Assembly (NCBI RefSeq): GCF_964019385.1
Contig: NC_088643.1
Location: 7,165,995 to 7,229,994, forward strand
DNA: 64,000 nucleotides
From: Sycon ciliatum
Taxonomy: Eukaryota; Porifera; Calcarea; Leucosolenida; Sycettidae
Direction of reading: 5' to 3'
Below, piece after piece: positions 35,101-47,695 of this stretch. The notes beneath the pieces are model-generated. The model worked only from the letters and a program-made list of their open reading frames with translations. It made no database searches and had not been told where the DNA came from. Position 1 is the stretch's first letter, and the number at the start of each line of letters is the position of its first letter. A program made the position numbers and the translations under genes.

Positions 35101-35147
35101 GTTCTTCTATTGGTCAGTTTAAAGATCTACTATCACAACTGAACTAG
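32103..35147 (+). CDS. LINE ORF2: AP-type endonuclease and reverse transcriptase
   Basis: An uninterrupted 1014-residue frame. The endonuclease domain (about residues 55-290) has LTLVSLNCRSVVNK, ICLTETWL, MYRPPSQS, LVTGDFNAHNSSW and GMSDHIQI, so the metal-binding and catalytic residues are all in place. The RT domain (about 500-800) has KSPGSDGIPNEVL, NYRPISLLRTVSK, FFDLAKAFDTVWH, TSGVPQGSILGP and the catalytic LYADDTGLI. The C-terminal part contains HLGVMFDCKLSW and a thumb-like region to the stop. The protein nicks genomic DNA and primes reverse transcription there. Since no inactivating change is visible, it could be functional. Clade within CR1/Jockey is not resolved. Confidence 0.95.
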   Translation: MQQQRLNPNAPVFTPRSKLAHRLYPAQPSSGRPAHIACPALNSSAFPFFPKSQRDLTLVSLNCRSVVNKLSELCVIAECAKPDIICLTETWLCPSNPLSLSGYICIRRDRPPEDNRSAHCSRGYGGVAVLVRSDSFPYVSPRADLQRPGCESVWLELGSPSTQSQNPILLCCMYRPPSQSTMQLSYFCDMFVEALQSVCLDSYDLLVTGDFNAHNSSWCHTDSTSKAGDLLSTVFSALGLHQMVDFPTHSSPNGSVSCLDLVITNRPRLVRSIDQAPPLGMSDHIQIVCTLCYAPISNYFPNSSTGPPSSLYRFKQVPSHLWQLINSDLAGYNWSSLNSYTDVNDALHHFDCELQSAFRRHLTSFGATHTVTSPRPRMQSPPWVTAELRSAVKRKRDLYSVYKKYPTAVNHAAYNRQRNAVKHLSRQAHRQYIRSIQASLTSPNRPTLFQFVRAQRHTSGRVIPQTMIASDGTVATSPKSIGDVLNTQFTSFGLPDDPSWRIPPLSQSPFISVPFRTITVTTFQVRKYLKRLKCGKSPGSDGIPNEVLQSLAPSIAYPLAIIFNMSFRTGTFPQDWKSAIVTPLYKNKGSRACPANYRPISLLRTVSKLCERIVFDSLYLHIAPALSPAQSGFCRGDSTQYQVTRLVQDIATKRNCGEHVGMVFFDLAKAFDTVWHRGLLAKLEVTFRVEDAALRWISSYLSARSQAVRLSYFLSDPLPVTSGVPQGSILGPLLFLLYVNDLPSVVPDVSLYADDTGLICSDSSPAQLLLTMQHRINSTVMWMQTWKLQPNLDKTEAMYISSSPPDQPLYFPDSTMPIRVVTQHKHLGVMFDCKLSWAAHVNCVCKRTSSALGVLQPHCTHLPIQCKLLFYQCYILPIFDYCDTAWCGLSDTTLNQLEVHHRFILKILYNKDRCFPSDALYRLAHTSPLSVRHKHHLCTLVHKIFLHKTPSHMMKYNWFSTSSTRNALILPLVKSAQYLKSPLFSGYSHWLSLPYGLKTCSSIGQFKDLLSQLN

Positions 35148-35410
35148 ACGCAATAATTATCATCGAAGAACATTCTCGAATACCTGGGTGATGCACGAAT
35201 TTTGATAGTGCTCACTTCCGTTAATCGTTTTTCTTTGTAATTTTCCATTCATTTTCTGCTCTAATTCATATTTGCTTTGTTTTCCTAGCTTACTATTGCC
35301 GTGGCTGGCTCAACGCCCTTGTCTCCGGGGATTCTGTCCCTGCATTAGCTATGCTTGTCACATGCTATGAGATTGTGTCTAATAATAATAATAATAAAGA
35401 CACTACAGAC

Positions 35411-35459
35411 CAGGGAGTAGTATTTTTACTACTAGGTAGTAGTATTCTACCACTCCCAG
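35411..35459. mobile_element. 49-bp hAT-like micro-insertion with 8-bp target duplication
   Basis: Starts CAGGGAGTAGTA and ends with a near complement (…CTCCCAG, one mismatch), flanked by CTACAGAC at 35403-35410 and 35460-35467. It sits 12 bp beyond the LINE tail. Confidence 0.75.
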
Positions 35460-35544
35460 CTACAGACGGCGTGTAAACTGTCAAAACGTACACGTCGATC
35501 TCTATACAGCACACACAACCTTCTGCGGGAGATCAAACCGTTGT

Positions 35545-38500
35545 TCAGTACGTGGTGGCACCTCGGTGAGCGCTGGACACGTTACGCCGGTACTTGGCCA
35601 GCAGGCCGCGGAGGTTGTCCGCCGGTGCTTGCCATTGCGCGCGCCGCTCGGCCAGCACGGACTCGGGTACGACCTGGATTCAACACACACAGAGTAAACA
35701 CAGCACCGGTATTGCGCCATGTACAGACCGACACGCAGCGTTGCCAGAGACAGGTACATAAGTAACAATACCGTCATAACCCTGCAGCACATGATTTAAC
35801 CGGTTGACCTTTGAATTCAACAATATCAGTGGAGGATGTTGTTGTTGTTGTTGTTTCTTTATTTTACTTCACCATATGAACAGGCAAGACTGCCTTCTCA
35901 CCGGGGCTATTGGCCCACGGCTCTCACAATATGATGAAAATGTTTAAAATTTGTATGAAGAAGAAAGGAACGGAAAAGAAGATGAAATGAAAGGAAAGAA
36001 AACAGTAGGTATTAATTTTATGAAGGGGGGGGGGGTATGAAATGGGTATTATCATAGTTGATGAGAGAAGTATGATATCCAATATTCTTGTTCTATAGAC
36101 TATTTAGTACGGGCATTTCATGAGAGTCATGCATGGGCAAGGCAGAATTTGGACTAGGATAGAGGACAAGAAAATAATTGATGAGATGTACGTAGCCAAC
36201 AACGTGTATACCACACCCGATACAAGTGTAAGGTGTTGAAAACGCCTCGAACCCGGCCTACTTGCTTACCAAGTCAACCGTCTTCTTGAGCACGTCGATG
36301 TGGATCTCATCGCCGTCCTGCACCAGTGCGATGGGGCCGCCGTCACGTGCCTCCGGCGTAATGTGACCAAGCATGATACCTGCAAAACGAACAGTGGCGG
36401 AACACACAATGTTTGTTTTCATCAGTTCGAGGCCGGAAAGATGCAAATGGGAAAAATCTGAAGAAAAATTGACTGTGTGGCGACAGTCATTTTTTCTTCT
36501 TCAGACTTTTCCATTACTCGAACCAGGGACCCCCGCTTGAGGTCAGCGATGCTCCAACCACCCAGCTATATGTTGTTTGTTTGTTTGTTTGTTTTTGATT
36601 GATTTTAGTTCATTGCGTCAACAGTACAATGTGCAACTTCAAAGAGGGTCGAAAACAAAATAACCGAGGGTCGTCACATGTTTGTTCGCAGCAAAGTTAT
36701 GACTGTCGTGGATACATATCTTTTAATTTTTTGTTATCCACAACATAATAGCGGATTGCAAAGAAGCACACAGGAGCATGACAATGATGCATGTACAGCC
36801 GGTGATGACCACTGAGACCTGCCTTTAGAGACCAAGGCTGACTATGCACTTTTCGACTTTTTTTTACATTGAACACACCCCTACCAAGGGAGAATTTGAC
36901 ATCAGGCAGGAAAGAGAAGAGACACAAAATGGCAGGGGCCACCATGAGCCATGGCGGCTGTGCCAGCGGGGTGCACCCAGCTCAGCTGACAGACCGCCGG
37001 TCTCGGCTTCATTGCATCTCAAGCCTCAAAGAAACCTAGCTGTTTGGACGAATAGAGCGGGTCAACTTTCTCCGGCCATGGCAGTACGGGGGGGGGGGGG
37101 GGGGGGGGGGATCCGATCAGGAAAGGGCTCTCCCCGTGTGTTAGTCTGACGACCTGGGACACGTGCGTGTGCACGACAGGGGGGGGGGGGGGGGGCTGGA
37201 TGCTATAGCCCTGACTGGGCTGCAGTGAGTTATTCATGCTGCACGTACCGTGTGAAGCACCGCTGAAGCGGCCATCGGTGACTAGCGCCACCGAGTTACC
37301 AAGACCAGCACCGACCAGCGCTGCACCCGGACTCAGCATTTCGGGCATGCCGGGACTGTACGCCAGCACACAAACATGTTCACGGACATACACATGAACA
37401 CACATACATGTAATATACATACGGACACACACACACACACATGCAGGCATGAAGACACGTATACACGCACATGCATCAAAAGGGTTAACAGGAGATGATA
37501 TGCCCACTTGAAACGGCCAGATAGTGCCTCAGACTTTTGCCATTTTTCCAGCAGGGCCACAAGTTGTCTGCAAGGAATGGGTACAGTCACCAAAACTTGA
37601 TTAAATTAAATGTTGACCGTGGAGGGTATACTTACATGTAGCTAGCAAACTAAGTAGCTGGAGGCAAAACGCATACTGTAATACTGATTCATTTCTTAAA
37701 CCTCACTTCTTTGATGAGATGCTGACTCGAGCAGATAATGAGGAAGATGAACTGAAATGAACTGAACATACAAGCTAACGTTCACCATTTCAAGTCATGG
37801 CCAAAGCTGACAAGCCGGACTGACTAAGTCTATTATAATGTTGATTTGCACCGAATAGCTGTGTGCTTACCTTCCTTTCGGACCCTCGTAGCGTATCACC
37901 AACACATGGCCGGGCTTCAGCTGTAGGCAGATCATACCAATCCATAACAGATCTTTGCTTGCATGCATATCAGTCAGTTCTTCAGTCTGACCAGATCACC
38001 ACTCTATCCAACACATGATACACCCCTGATCAACGTTGCGATTAACAACCTTCGATAAGGCGTGAGAAAAGTGCATGCCGTTACTCGCAAGGTGTCTCCA
38101 CTCGTGAGGTTGAATGTGTGCAGTGAAAAGGTTACTACTAGTAGGTGTGAAGATAACAGGATTATTTACAAGTTGTTACTGACTTGAAGTACGCCTTCCA
38201 AATATACTGCATACTGCAGGGCCGTAGCACCTGGCCCGGCCGGTCCGACCATGGCCTGACCGGCCAGTGCGGGTCTTTCGAAAAACGTTTACCCACCCAA
38301 TTCGTGCAAAACGGATGTTTTTTTGTCAAAAATGTTAATTTCCGGTCAAGTATCCCATTTGGCCGGATCGCCTGAAATCCCGATGCTACGAGTATAATGG
38401 CCCTGTACTGAAACCGCTCATTCCTGCCACTTCAGTCCTGGTTAGAGGCCTTCCTCAAGTAAAGTGAGCTGAACTTGCTAAGCCTAGCAATGTCTAGAAC

Positions 38501-39886
38501 AACCATAATCCAGATTCAAAGGACAAGAACATTTCACCCTTGGGTTATGGTTCAAGCTCCGGTCCTCTGGGACAGGTTGCCGCAGTGTCAAAGCAGTCCT
38601 TGTGGCAGCTTTCACCACGCATTGAGTTCCAGGCAATCCTGGCAATGCTAGCATCTTACAAGTGTGGTAATTGAACTGTTCAGTATGAGCTGTAACAGCA
38701 GCCACGACAATTACTTTGAACCGAACTGAATAAGGGATGTGGTAGGGATGATATAGAAGTCATTGGTAAGGTAGGAAAACTGTGACTATTCTGCATGTTA
38801 CAAGTTGAACCTCAACACTGCGGACAAGAGTGTTGATATGCGATCATCTGGATGATGCACAAGACTGACTAACTGGTTGCTAACATGTTCAACTCTGCGC
38901 AGTGTATAGTGTGGATAGTGACTACCTTGTTTCTTGAACTGTCCTACTCTAAAGGATCAGAACTCAAATCATTTTAGTTTTCCTACCTTACCAATGACTT
39001 CTGTATCATCCCTACCACATCCCTTATTCAGTTCGGTTCAAAGTAATTATCATGGCCGTTGTTGTTATAGGTCCTACCGAGCAGTTCAATTACCACACTT
39101 GTAAGATAGTAGCATTGCCACTGAGAATGCACACTCCACCCTACCTGCCCCTGCATGATGGCATCGAACGCCTTCTGCTCTCCGTCAAACACCACCGCCT
39201 GCAGCCAAGCAGAACAAAATCATACCCAGACAAAACTGAACGTTTGTCATCAACTGTACTGGAGCACCTATCAGTACAAAATACGGGTGAATCCCGAATA
39301 ACAGAGGTCGATTGTCTACAATAGAGAGGTTAAGATGCACGTTATTTCTGACGTGACGCGAAAGTTCAGTTCGCGTTATTCGGCTCGCGCGTCGAAAACA
39401 ACGCGAGTGACCTGCAGCTCGCGTCGAAATTTGGAGTTTTACGCCAAATTTGACGTCACGTCGGAAATAACCTGCATCTTAACCTCTCTATTACTAGTAT
39501 TAGAGAGAGGCTACCTACTTGGAGTGACTACAAGTTTCAGCAGTAAAGATCAGTGTGGCGTAGTAATGCCTAGCTTAGGAGAGTAGATGGTAGAGGGTGC
39601 ATAGCTTCAGGCTATGTTGTTGTAAGTGACACCGGTCTGATCGGTCCCATACGCATACCAGCAGTAAACAGACAGGAGGCAGCAGCTTGAGAATGCAAGA
39701 GGAGGCAGGGGTATAGCGGCAAAGTACACACCTTCCCGGTGAAGTGCTCGATCTGCTTTCCACTGATCTTCAGCACAGCACTGTCTGGTGCAAGGCTTCC
39801 CTGCATGCACACAGACACACACAGACACATACAGACACATACAGACACATACAGACAGACATACACACACATACACACACAGACAG

Positions 39887-39975
<89 letters not shown>

Positions 39976-42900
39976 GAAAACATGAACATGATTTGCAACT
40001 GCAACACAAATGATCCCTTTTAATACAATAATCTGCCGGTCTGCTTGTAGTAGCAGCACCGACGGCATGTTATACCAATGGCACTGAAGGAAACACATGC
40101 GGGCAGAACTTGATTGCCTCTCCGCTGGCCAGTATGGCACTGTGAATGTGCGTTCAAAAAGGTAACAACAACACACAGAGCACTGGCATCACTCACATCA
40201 CAACGGTTGGCAGAGCATTTTGGACAATCGTTCGGGATGCTTGACAACGAGCAGAGCACAGTGGCACATACACTATCTCCACCCCCCACCCACCCCTCCC
40301 CTCCACCGGCCCAGAACATACCACTACATTGAATACAAATGCTTACTACAGGGACGTGGCACCAAGTGAAATCCAACACCTGGATATCAGTTTGGCAAGC
40401 TTGTAGGGGTTGGATTTCACTCGGCATCACTGTGCCTCCATGTGCCTTTCTAAAATATAAATCCAACATCTGGATCTCAGCTTAGGAGGCTGAGCAGGGT
40501 TGGATTTCAGCTATCACCACTGTAGTTCCCACTATGTTTCACAATCAAGTATGCCACACAGCGCTGCACCACCAGCAGCACCAGCATGTTAAGAACAAAT
40601 CACCTTCAAGATGATGATGTGACGGCCAGCCGGGGCAAACGGTTTGCTTATCGGATTGATCACATCCTAGCAATCGATCGCCACCAACACAAGAAAAGAA
40701 GAAAAAATTGGCAAGCACCACTTTGTCACAGCACACCACACTGGTATCGTACAGCAAGACAGCTAAATGCTCTGTGGAGCTGTATCTAAACCACAACATC
40801 AGTCAGTCGAAGAAATGAATGACTTGTGCCAGGGTTCCCCTAGTTAACAGTTACTACGATGAACCAGAACAGATTTACTAAGTGGGGTGAGAGGTTGTCC
40901 CCATGTTTTTGAGTGTGACCGGCTACCGGCACTAGCAAAGTGGCGGCGACATGGAATTGCAAAGAGTGTCATCGAAAGATCTTGTCAGTTTCTAGAATGC
41001 TCCCCGTCCCGAAAGCAAATAGGCTACAGCAGGGAAATGGTAGTTACAACATAATGTTAGCAGAGCACCCCGCAGCATGGTCGTATAGCTCACCTGCTTG
41101 AGGTCTGCCAGTCTGGGAGCATTGCGCACGTTCTCTGCCATAGTCTTCCCGTTCACTGTCATACAGTCACCATGGATCAAGCCAGCCTCCAGCAGCTCAC
41201 GCATCACAACCTACAGTATCACAATTATAGGTAAATAGCTTGCACAGTTCACTTGAATCAGTCAAAGTAACTTTTCCGCATCCGTATGAATACCCCTACA
41301 AGTAATAGTTACCGAAAAGATCAAAGCACAGATTAATAGAGACATTTCAAAAACACAACAGCTTCATGGAGCATCACAGCGCAACATAACGCAATGTGTT
41401 ATTTTGTCACAACGTTACAGCAAATACAAGTACACTGGTATGCCCGTGTCCAACCCCCCCCCCCCCCACACACACATATACCTACAGCCGCCCACATACC
41501 AACACATACCCACCCACACCCATCTACACTGAACCACGCCGCCGTGATAGCATGCTTTAGACACCTACCGGCAAGCCACCGATGTCATCAAGGTCCTTCA
41601 TGTGGTACTGCAGAGACGACAGCAAAGACGACAGTGGTGATATCGACACAAACACAAACATCGCCAATGATGCCGATAGGAGTGGTGCAGCAGCAAAGAT
41701 GACAATGAGGATATACGCACAAACACACACACACACACATTTGCTAACGATGCTATAAATAGCGGTGGCACAGCAGCAAACGACAATGGTGACATCGGCG
41801 CCAGCAGACACATAGACCGTGATGCTGATAGCAGTGGTACAACAGTATGTTCATAGCGGCGGTACAACAGTATGTTCATAGCGGCGGTACAACAGTATGT
41901 TCATAGCGGCGGTACAACAGTATGTTCATAGCGGCGGTACAACAGTATGTTCACGCATTCAACCAAACGAAAGGAACACGAAGGAAAGATTTAAACATTC
42001 ATCCGTGTTCCTAATATATGGTCGAATGCGTGCACATACTGCAAAAATCGTCTTAGCAGACAAGCGCAGCTACAGTGCTGCTCAATGAAATCCAGTCACG
42101 CTACTCAAGTACGTGCCGGGCGTTGCACAGCCACACGCCTGCGAACACACTGGGCTGCGACATGATGCAAGGCGCCGCAAACTTGAGTGACACGACTGGA
42201 TTTCAATGTGCAGCACTGTATAATAGTGTCTTCTTGATTCTACTGACCTTGCCATGAGGCTGCAGGTTGGACAGCAGAGGAGTACGGCTGCCGATGGTGT
42301 TGAACTCTTCAATCTTAAAATCAACATCAGCTCTGCATATGTCAACGACAACACAAGAAGTGAGACATTACATAAAAGGGCCGTAGCACCGGGATTCAGG
42401 TAGTGCGCCAAATGGGATACTTGGCCGGAAATGAACATTAGGGAAGCTAAGTGACTCGCTGTGAACTCGGACACGAAACAAAATTGATTTCGTTTTTCCG
42501 AATTGTGTAATGCGTAAAAGAGGTTTAGTGACTCGTCAACAAAGTGTGCTTTGATTTTGCCATGGTGACACGATGGCGACTGAAACAGCAACTGAGAGAC
42601 AGCAACACGTCGTATGACCTTCAGATATACAGCACATCACCTATAGCATACTGATTGTTTTGGGCATTTGTGGCCCTTGGAGGTACGCTTCACGTATACT
42701 GACAAGTAAACCGAAGATTCACTGTATCAATCAGGGAGTAGTAAAATACCAGTACAGTGCCGGTAATTTACTACTCCCTGGTATCAATCATGCCTGTGAC
42801 TTGTCATAATATTATGACTTGTCATGTGACCAGCAAGGAGAGACCCCATCGGTTACCTACTCATGAGCTAGTGCAAGCAAGTGCAGCACTCCATTCGTTG

Positions 42901-45900
42901 ATCCGCCGAGAGCATACAGGACGGTGACCGCATTCTCAAATGCCTGCACAGAAAGAACAAATATGAGACACAGCGCCAGGGAGACCTTCATGAGACAGAC
43001 TCATATTTTTCTAATTGTCCGCACACTCCAATGTAGCATTTAGGAAACTTCACTTCTCAACTCTCTAAACTCCAAAAACGGTCTCTTCACTGTTTAGGCA
43101 CCCAGGATGGCAGAGGTCGTATCTGTTCACGGGGGAGACAGATGAATCCCGGGACATACCACCCTGGGGCCTAATAAATTACAACTCCGAGGAGAGGGCA
43201 ACTTTGTCTAATAGTTGTTGTTTTATTTAGAACAAAGAGGAAGAAATGTGTCATGCGCATGCGTATATCTGGTGAGGGAGCTGACGTCATGCAGCGAGGT
43301 CGCTACAGTACTCCCCCACCAGAGAACAAGCGGAGCGCAGAGAACGACAGAGAAAAAACAAGGAAATAGCAAGAGCGCTGCATGTGGCGTACCCAATGTT
43401 TGTTAACGAGGCTAACAAAGGCCGAAACAGAGGGAAAAATGCAGGAAGCGAAAAGAGATGCGTGACAGAGGCGGGTTAACATGTCAGAGGTGGATTAACG
43501 TGACAGAGGTGGAGAGCATGTCAGAGGCAGAAAGAGAGAGAAAAAAACTGTATGCAAACTGTGAAGGCAGAGGCAAAGACGCGCAGTAATCAGTTGCGGG
43601 GAAACTTGCCGATGAACAGCCCATGTAGCCGTGTATAGCATTGTGGCGAGGCGGCGACTGGGTAGTCGGCAGCCAATCCAGGTACGGAAAATGACAGCAA
43701 AACAATTTTGTAGTAGTAGCAGCAGTGCTGGCTCCACGACTGGGGAGGCTTTGCGGGTGGGAGGGGGCCAAGCTCCAGCTTGTGGCCGGCGCACACTGGA
43801 CGGTGGTTGCTCCACAGCTGCTCCAAGTCCAGGCGGTGAGGTGCGGATGTTGAGGCTCAAGTTTAATGTCAACAGCCGGTGATTGACAGGCAGCCAGAAT
43901 GCGGTGCACGCAGGAACGGACTGCGGCGAAAACCAGTGATGGCTGGCAGGCTAACGGGCGGAAGCAGCATGACGACGGATGGCGGCGGCAGGAGGGCGTA
44001 GTTCGCAGCAGCTCCAGGTGTGCCGAGGGCGGGTGGGCGGCGAGAGGCACCACAAATTCCCAAATCCGGAAAGTCAAAAACTACTGTATACAAATACTCC
44101 GCGAGCGCAGCGTCAGGGGTCACCAATTTAGGCACCCAAGATGGCAGAGGTCGTATCTGTTCACGGGGAGACAGATGAATCCCGGGACATACCACCCTGG
44201 GGCCTAATAAATTACAACTCCGAGGAGAGGGCAACTTTGTCTAATAGTTGTTGTTTTATTTAGAACAAAGAGGAAGAAATGTGTCATGCGCATGCGTATA
44301 TCTGGTGAGGGAGCTGACGTCATGCAGCGAGGTCGCTACAACTGCGATTCAAATTTAAATTTACATCACAGACTAATATGGTACAAATAATTCCAGAAGG
44401 ATACTACAGTACAGTGGTGGCAAATGAAATCCAGCACCATGAACACCGGAGATGTGCATTCACTGCACTGACCGCAGTGCTAGGGATGTGCAGCCAACAC
44501 ACCTGTTAGATCCACAAGGTTGGATTTCACTCGCCACAGCTGTACAATCATCATGTACCGTACAGCATATGTATCTGCATTGCAGGAATAGGACATAATG
44601 AGCATAACTAAATGAACTATAGTAGCATCCTGCACTGGGCAGATGAACGCTGAGCCATCAGATAAAAAGAAGAAAAAAGGCCGTTGGTCTGAAAAGTGGT
44701 CTGACCACGTCGGGATCTGTCGCTACACCTCTGAAACACAACTCTATGCCGAAGGCACATGACTAATCATTACTAACCTTCTTTGTCATGATATCGCGGG
44801 TCTTGACACCGGCCTTGAGGTTCTCCATTGCCATGGCAGCCACCTGACGACATTGCTCCTTCTTCTTTTCCGTCACCTGTCGGGCAAACGAGAGCAGAAA
44901 TAACAATGCAACTTTATTCCGCCAAATCCACATCCGCACAACGTGCTGGTGCGGCCCAACAAGGCATGTATCCTTCATGACAGCGGTTATTACTGAAGTA
45001 TCTCCTGGCACTTGCACACAACATGACACTCATTCTATTCTCCTTCGATCTAAGCATGACACCTAGCAATCAAGTCTATCATCACTCACACGGCATCCCT
45101 GTGGTAAGTTGTTAATTAGTTCCACAGCCTATTATCAAGAGTAGATAAACAAGAGTGTGCAACTCCGGGATGGGTTGGCCCGCGGCGGAATTCTTTGTTG
45201 ACGTAATCTTTTCTACGACGCACGCGCTGCGAGTCTTTTGGAAAGTTTTGCCTTGTGCACTTGGCCGGGCTTTACATTACAAGGTCGGTGCCTAGCACGT
45301 GCTCTCACACTGTTCTGCAGCAAAATGCGCGTTCTCCGAAAAAAAGGTGATGTCAACAAAAAATACCGCCGCGGGCAGGGGTATCTGCAGATTGTGCAGA
45401 AGAGATCCGGAGTTGCACACTCTTGTTTATCTACTCTTGCATGCTATTATTTATCTACTCTTGCATGCTATTATTTATCTACTCTTGCATGCTATTATTT
45501 ATCTACTCTTGCATGCTATTATTCTAGCAGATACATGTAGTATGATTGTTCAAACAAATTGTAAAAGGGACATACAGTTGTGTCCTTCAAAAGTGTGAAT
45601 TGTTGAAGTTTCCACGCGAACCTCAGACTCCTTGCAGGCACACAGAACAAGTGCACCGCCGGTAACGATAGTGTTGTACTCCATTATCAACTTGATGACA
45701 ATAGTCAGCACTCAGCAGAGTGCTCTGGTGATATGCTCAACCTACCACATTGCCTGGTGTGACTGCAGGAGATGAAGCTGTGCCTGAAAGCCGGGAACAC
45801 AACACATGGACAATGGATATAGCTTACCCTCACCAGTAACCGATGGGCATTTGACCCACTCCCCTGACTCACTTGTGAGGTCTGCATTCGCCACTAAGGT

Positions 45901-47626
45901 GTACAAGGCATAGGCACAGTGGTGGCCTGCGGAAGCGAAGGCTAGTCTGTGTGTTTCTGAACATTCAAGCGATGCCAACGCGAATCCCGCGAATTATTAT
46001 TATTATTATTATTAGTACATGTACAGTGGTATCAGAATCAGCACAAGCAGGTTTTGATTGGCCCGGCCCTGCCATAGCCTTTCATATATGTACAGTGCTG
46101 GTAACTGAAATCCAGCCCATTAGCGGTGCGCTCACATCGCAAAGACCCAACACGGGATGGTAAAACTACGAAATAGAGACCGCTAGAATGTGAACGCATC
46201 GCTAAGGGGTTGGATTTCAGTTGCCAGCACTGCACTTTGAGTAGGATATGGCGGGTGCACATGACCTCCTCAGCAGTAAACACACGTTGCTGCTGGTGGT
46301 CAAAGAGCTGGTCCGGCCTTGCATGGCCCGACCAGCGGGATCGGTTCCACCGGGCGTGCATGGGTATCCATCGCAACCACTCCCTTTGATAGACCGGTGC
46401 AGCATACAGTCGGATTGCAGTTGTAGCAAGAAGGCCGGAGCCACAGGTTTGTGTGTGACCCGGTAGCCTATGAGTAGGGTAACGTCCCGGAAAGACGTAG
46501 GTGCTAGGTTCCAATCCCGCTCGTAGATCTTTCTTTTGCAACACAATGCATGGCAATTACACTGACGTACCAGGCAGCGCCATTCCGAGAGCTTCCACAG
46601 CCGACGACATGGTGTTGGCCGTGTACATACCACCTAAAAAGTCAACAACACATTGAAACACAGCACAGCATGTGAGTAGCATTGAACAAGCCACTACACC
46701 TCTCCAGTAGTACAGTTGCGCTCACCGAAATCCGACCCAAAGTGCAAAACTGACGGGGGTGAGGGTGATGGGGTGAGAGAGGGGGTGAGGGGAGGGGGTG
46801 ATGGGGTGTGTGGGTGATAGGGTGAGGGGAGGGGGGGGGGGGGGGGTGATGGGGTGTGGGGGTGATGGGGTGTATGTATGTATGTATGTGTGTGTGTGGG
46901 GGGGGGGGGGGGGGGGCTCTTATCCCACTCTGGTGACTCACCACAGGCGCCAGAGCCTGGCAAGGATCCACACTCGATCTTGTGCAGCTCCTCAATGTCC
47001 ATGATGCCGGCACCGTACGATCCTATGGCCTGCCAGCAGCAAGCAAACGATGGCACAGCCAGTGGACCTATAAGGGTGATAGAGTGATGGGTTTTGATTC
47101 TGAACTTTTAAATGGATGATCTGAATTCTAATGATCCTATACCAGGATGGTCCCATTTAAGGGAGAGTGGAAATAATAAGCACATACAGTGTAAGCTAAA
47201 GTCCCGTAGAAGAAACCTATGACCTGCATGCAAGTGACGTGGATGCAGCTAAAAGTGGTTTAGTCCTTGAAAGCAACATATTGGCGGGCACAATTAACCC
47301 ATCTCGTGCAGACTTAGGTGCGGCATACACCTGGTGCTACCAATCTTAGCTTATACCGGCATCGTGCAATTACTCAGCGTTATTTGCATAAATAACAATG
47401 CACCCTAGAACATGCCACAGTTCAGTACTCGTAGCTCGAAAGAAGATGGCGGGTAACCATGGTAACACTGGCTACACATGATGGGTCATACCTCCATGAC
47501 AGAGCATGCATCTAGATGCTCATGTCCATCACACTTGCCAGGCAAGATGGTGCCACCATACAGACTGATACCAGGCTGAAAGCACGTGAGCACAACAAAA
47601 TAGAAGAAAATGTATACAAGCTCTGT

Positions 47627-47695
<69 letters not shown>

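Larger units (their letters stand above)
31594..35398 (+). mobile_element. CR1/Jockey-group LINE with intact ORF2
   Basis: ORF1 (31594-32070), a 32-bp gap, ORF2 (32103-35147), a 3' UTR of about 230 bp and a tail of AAT repeats ending AATAAAG at 35398. The 5' boundary is uncertain and ORF1 is short, so the copy may be 5' truncated within ORF1. Intact ORF2 implies recent insertion. An AAT-repeat tail instead of poly-A is typical of several CR1-group clades. Confidence 0.85.

Noticed and set aside
41836..41955. Regular direct repeats resembling a CRISPR array
   Set aside because: Units are contiguous 25-bp tandem copies with no unique spacers, in an intron of an animal gene. The same holds for the 19-bp (61749) and 24-bp (45425) arrays.
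43495..44077. Open frames inside the LTR element as gag
   Set aside because: Pro/Ser-rich low-complexity translations without a zinc knuckle or capsid motif; several frames overlap.
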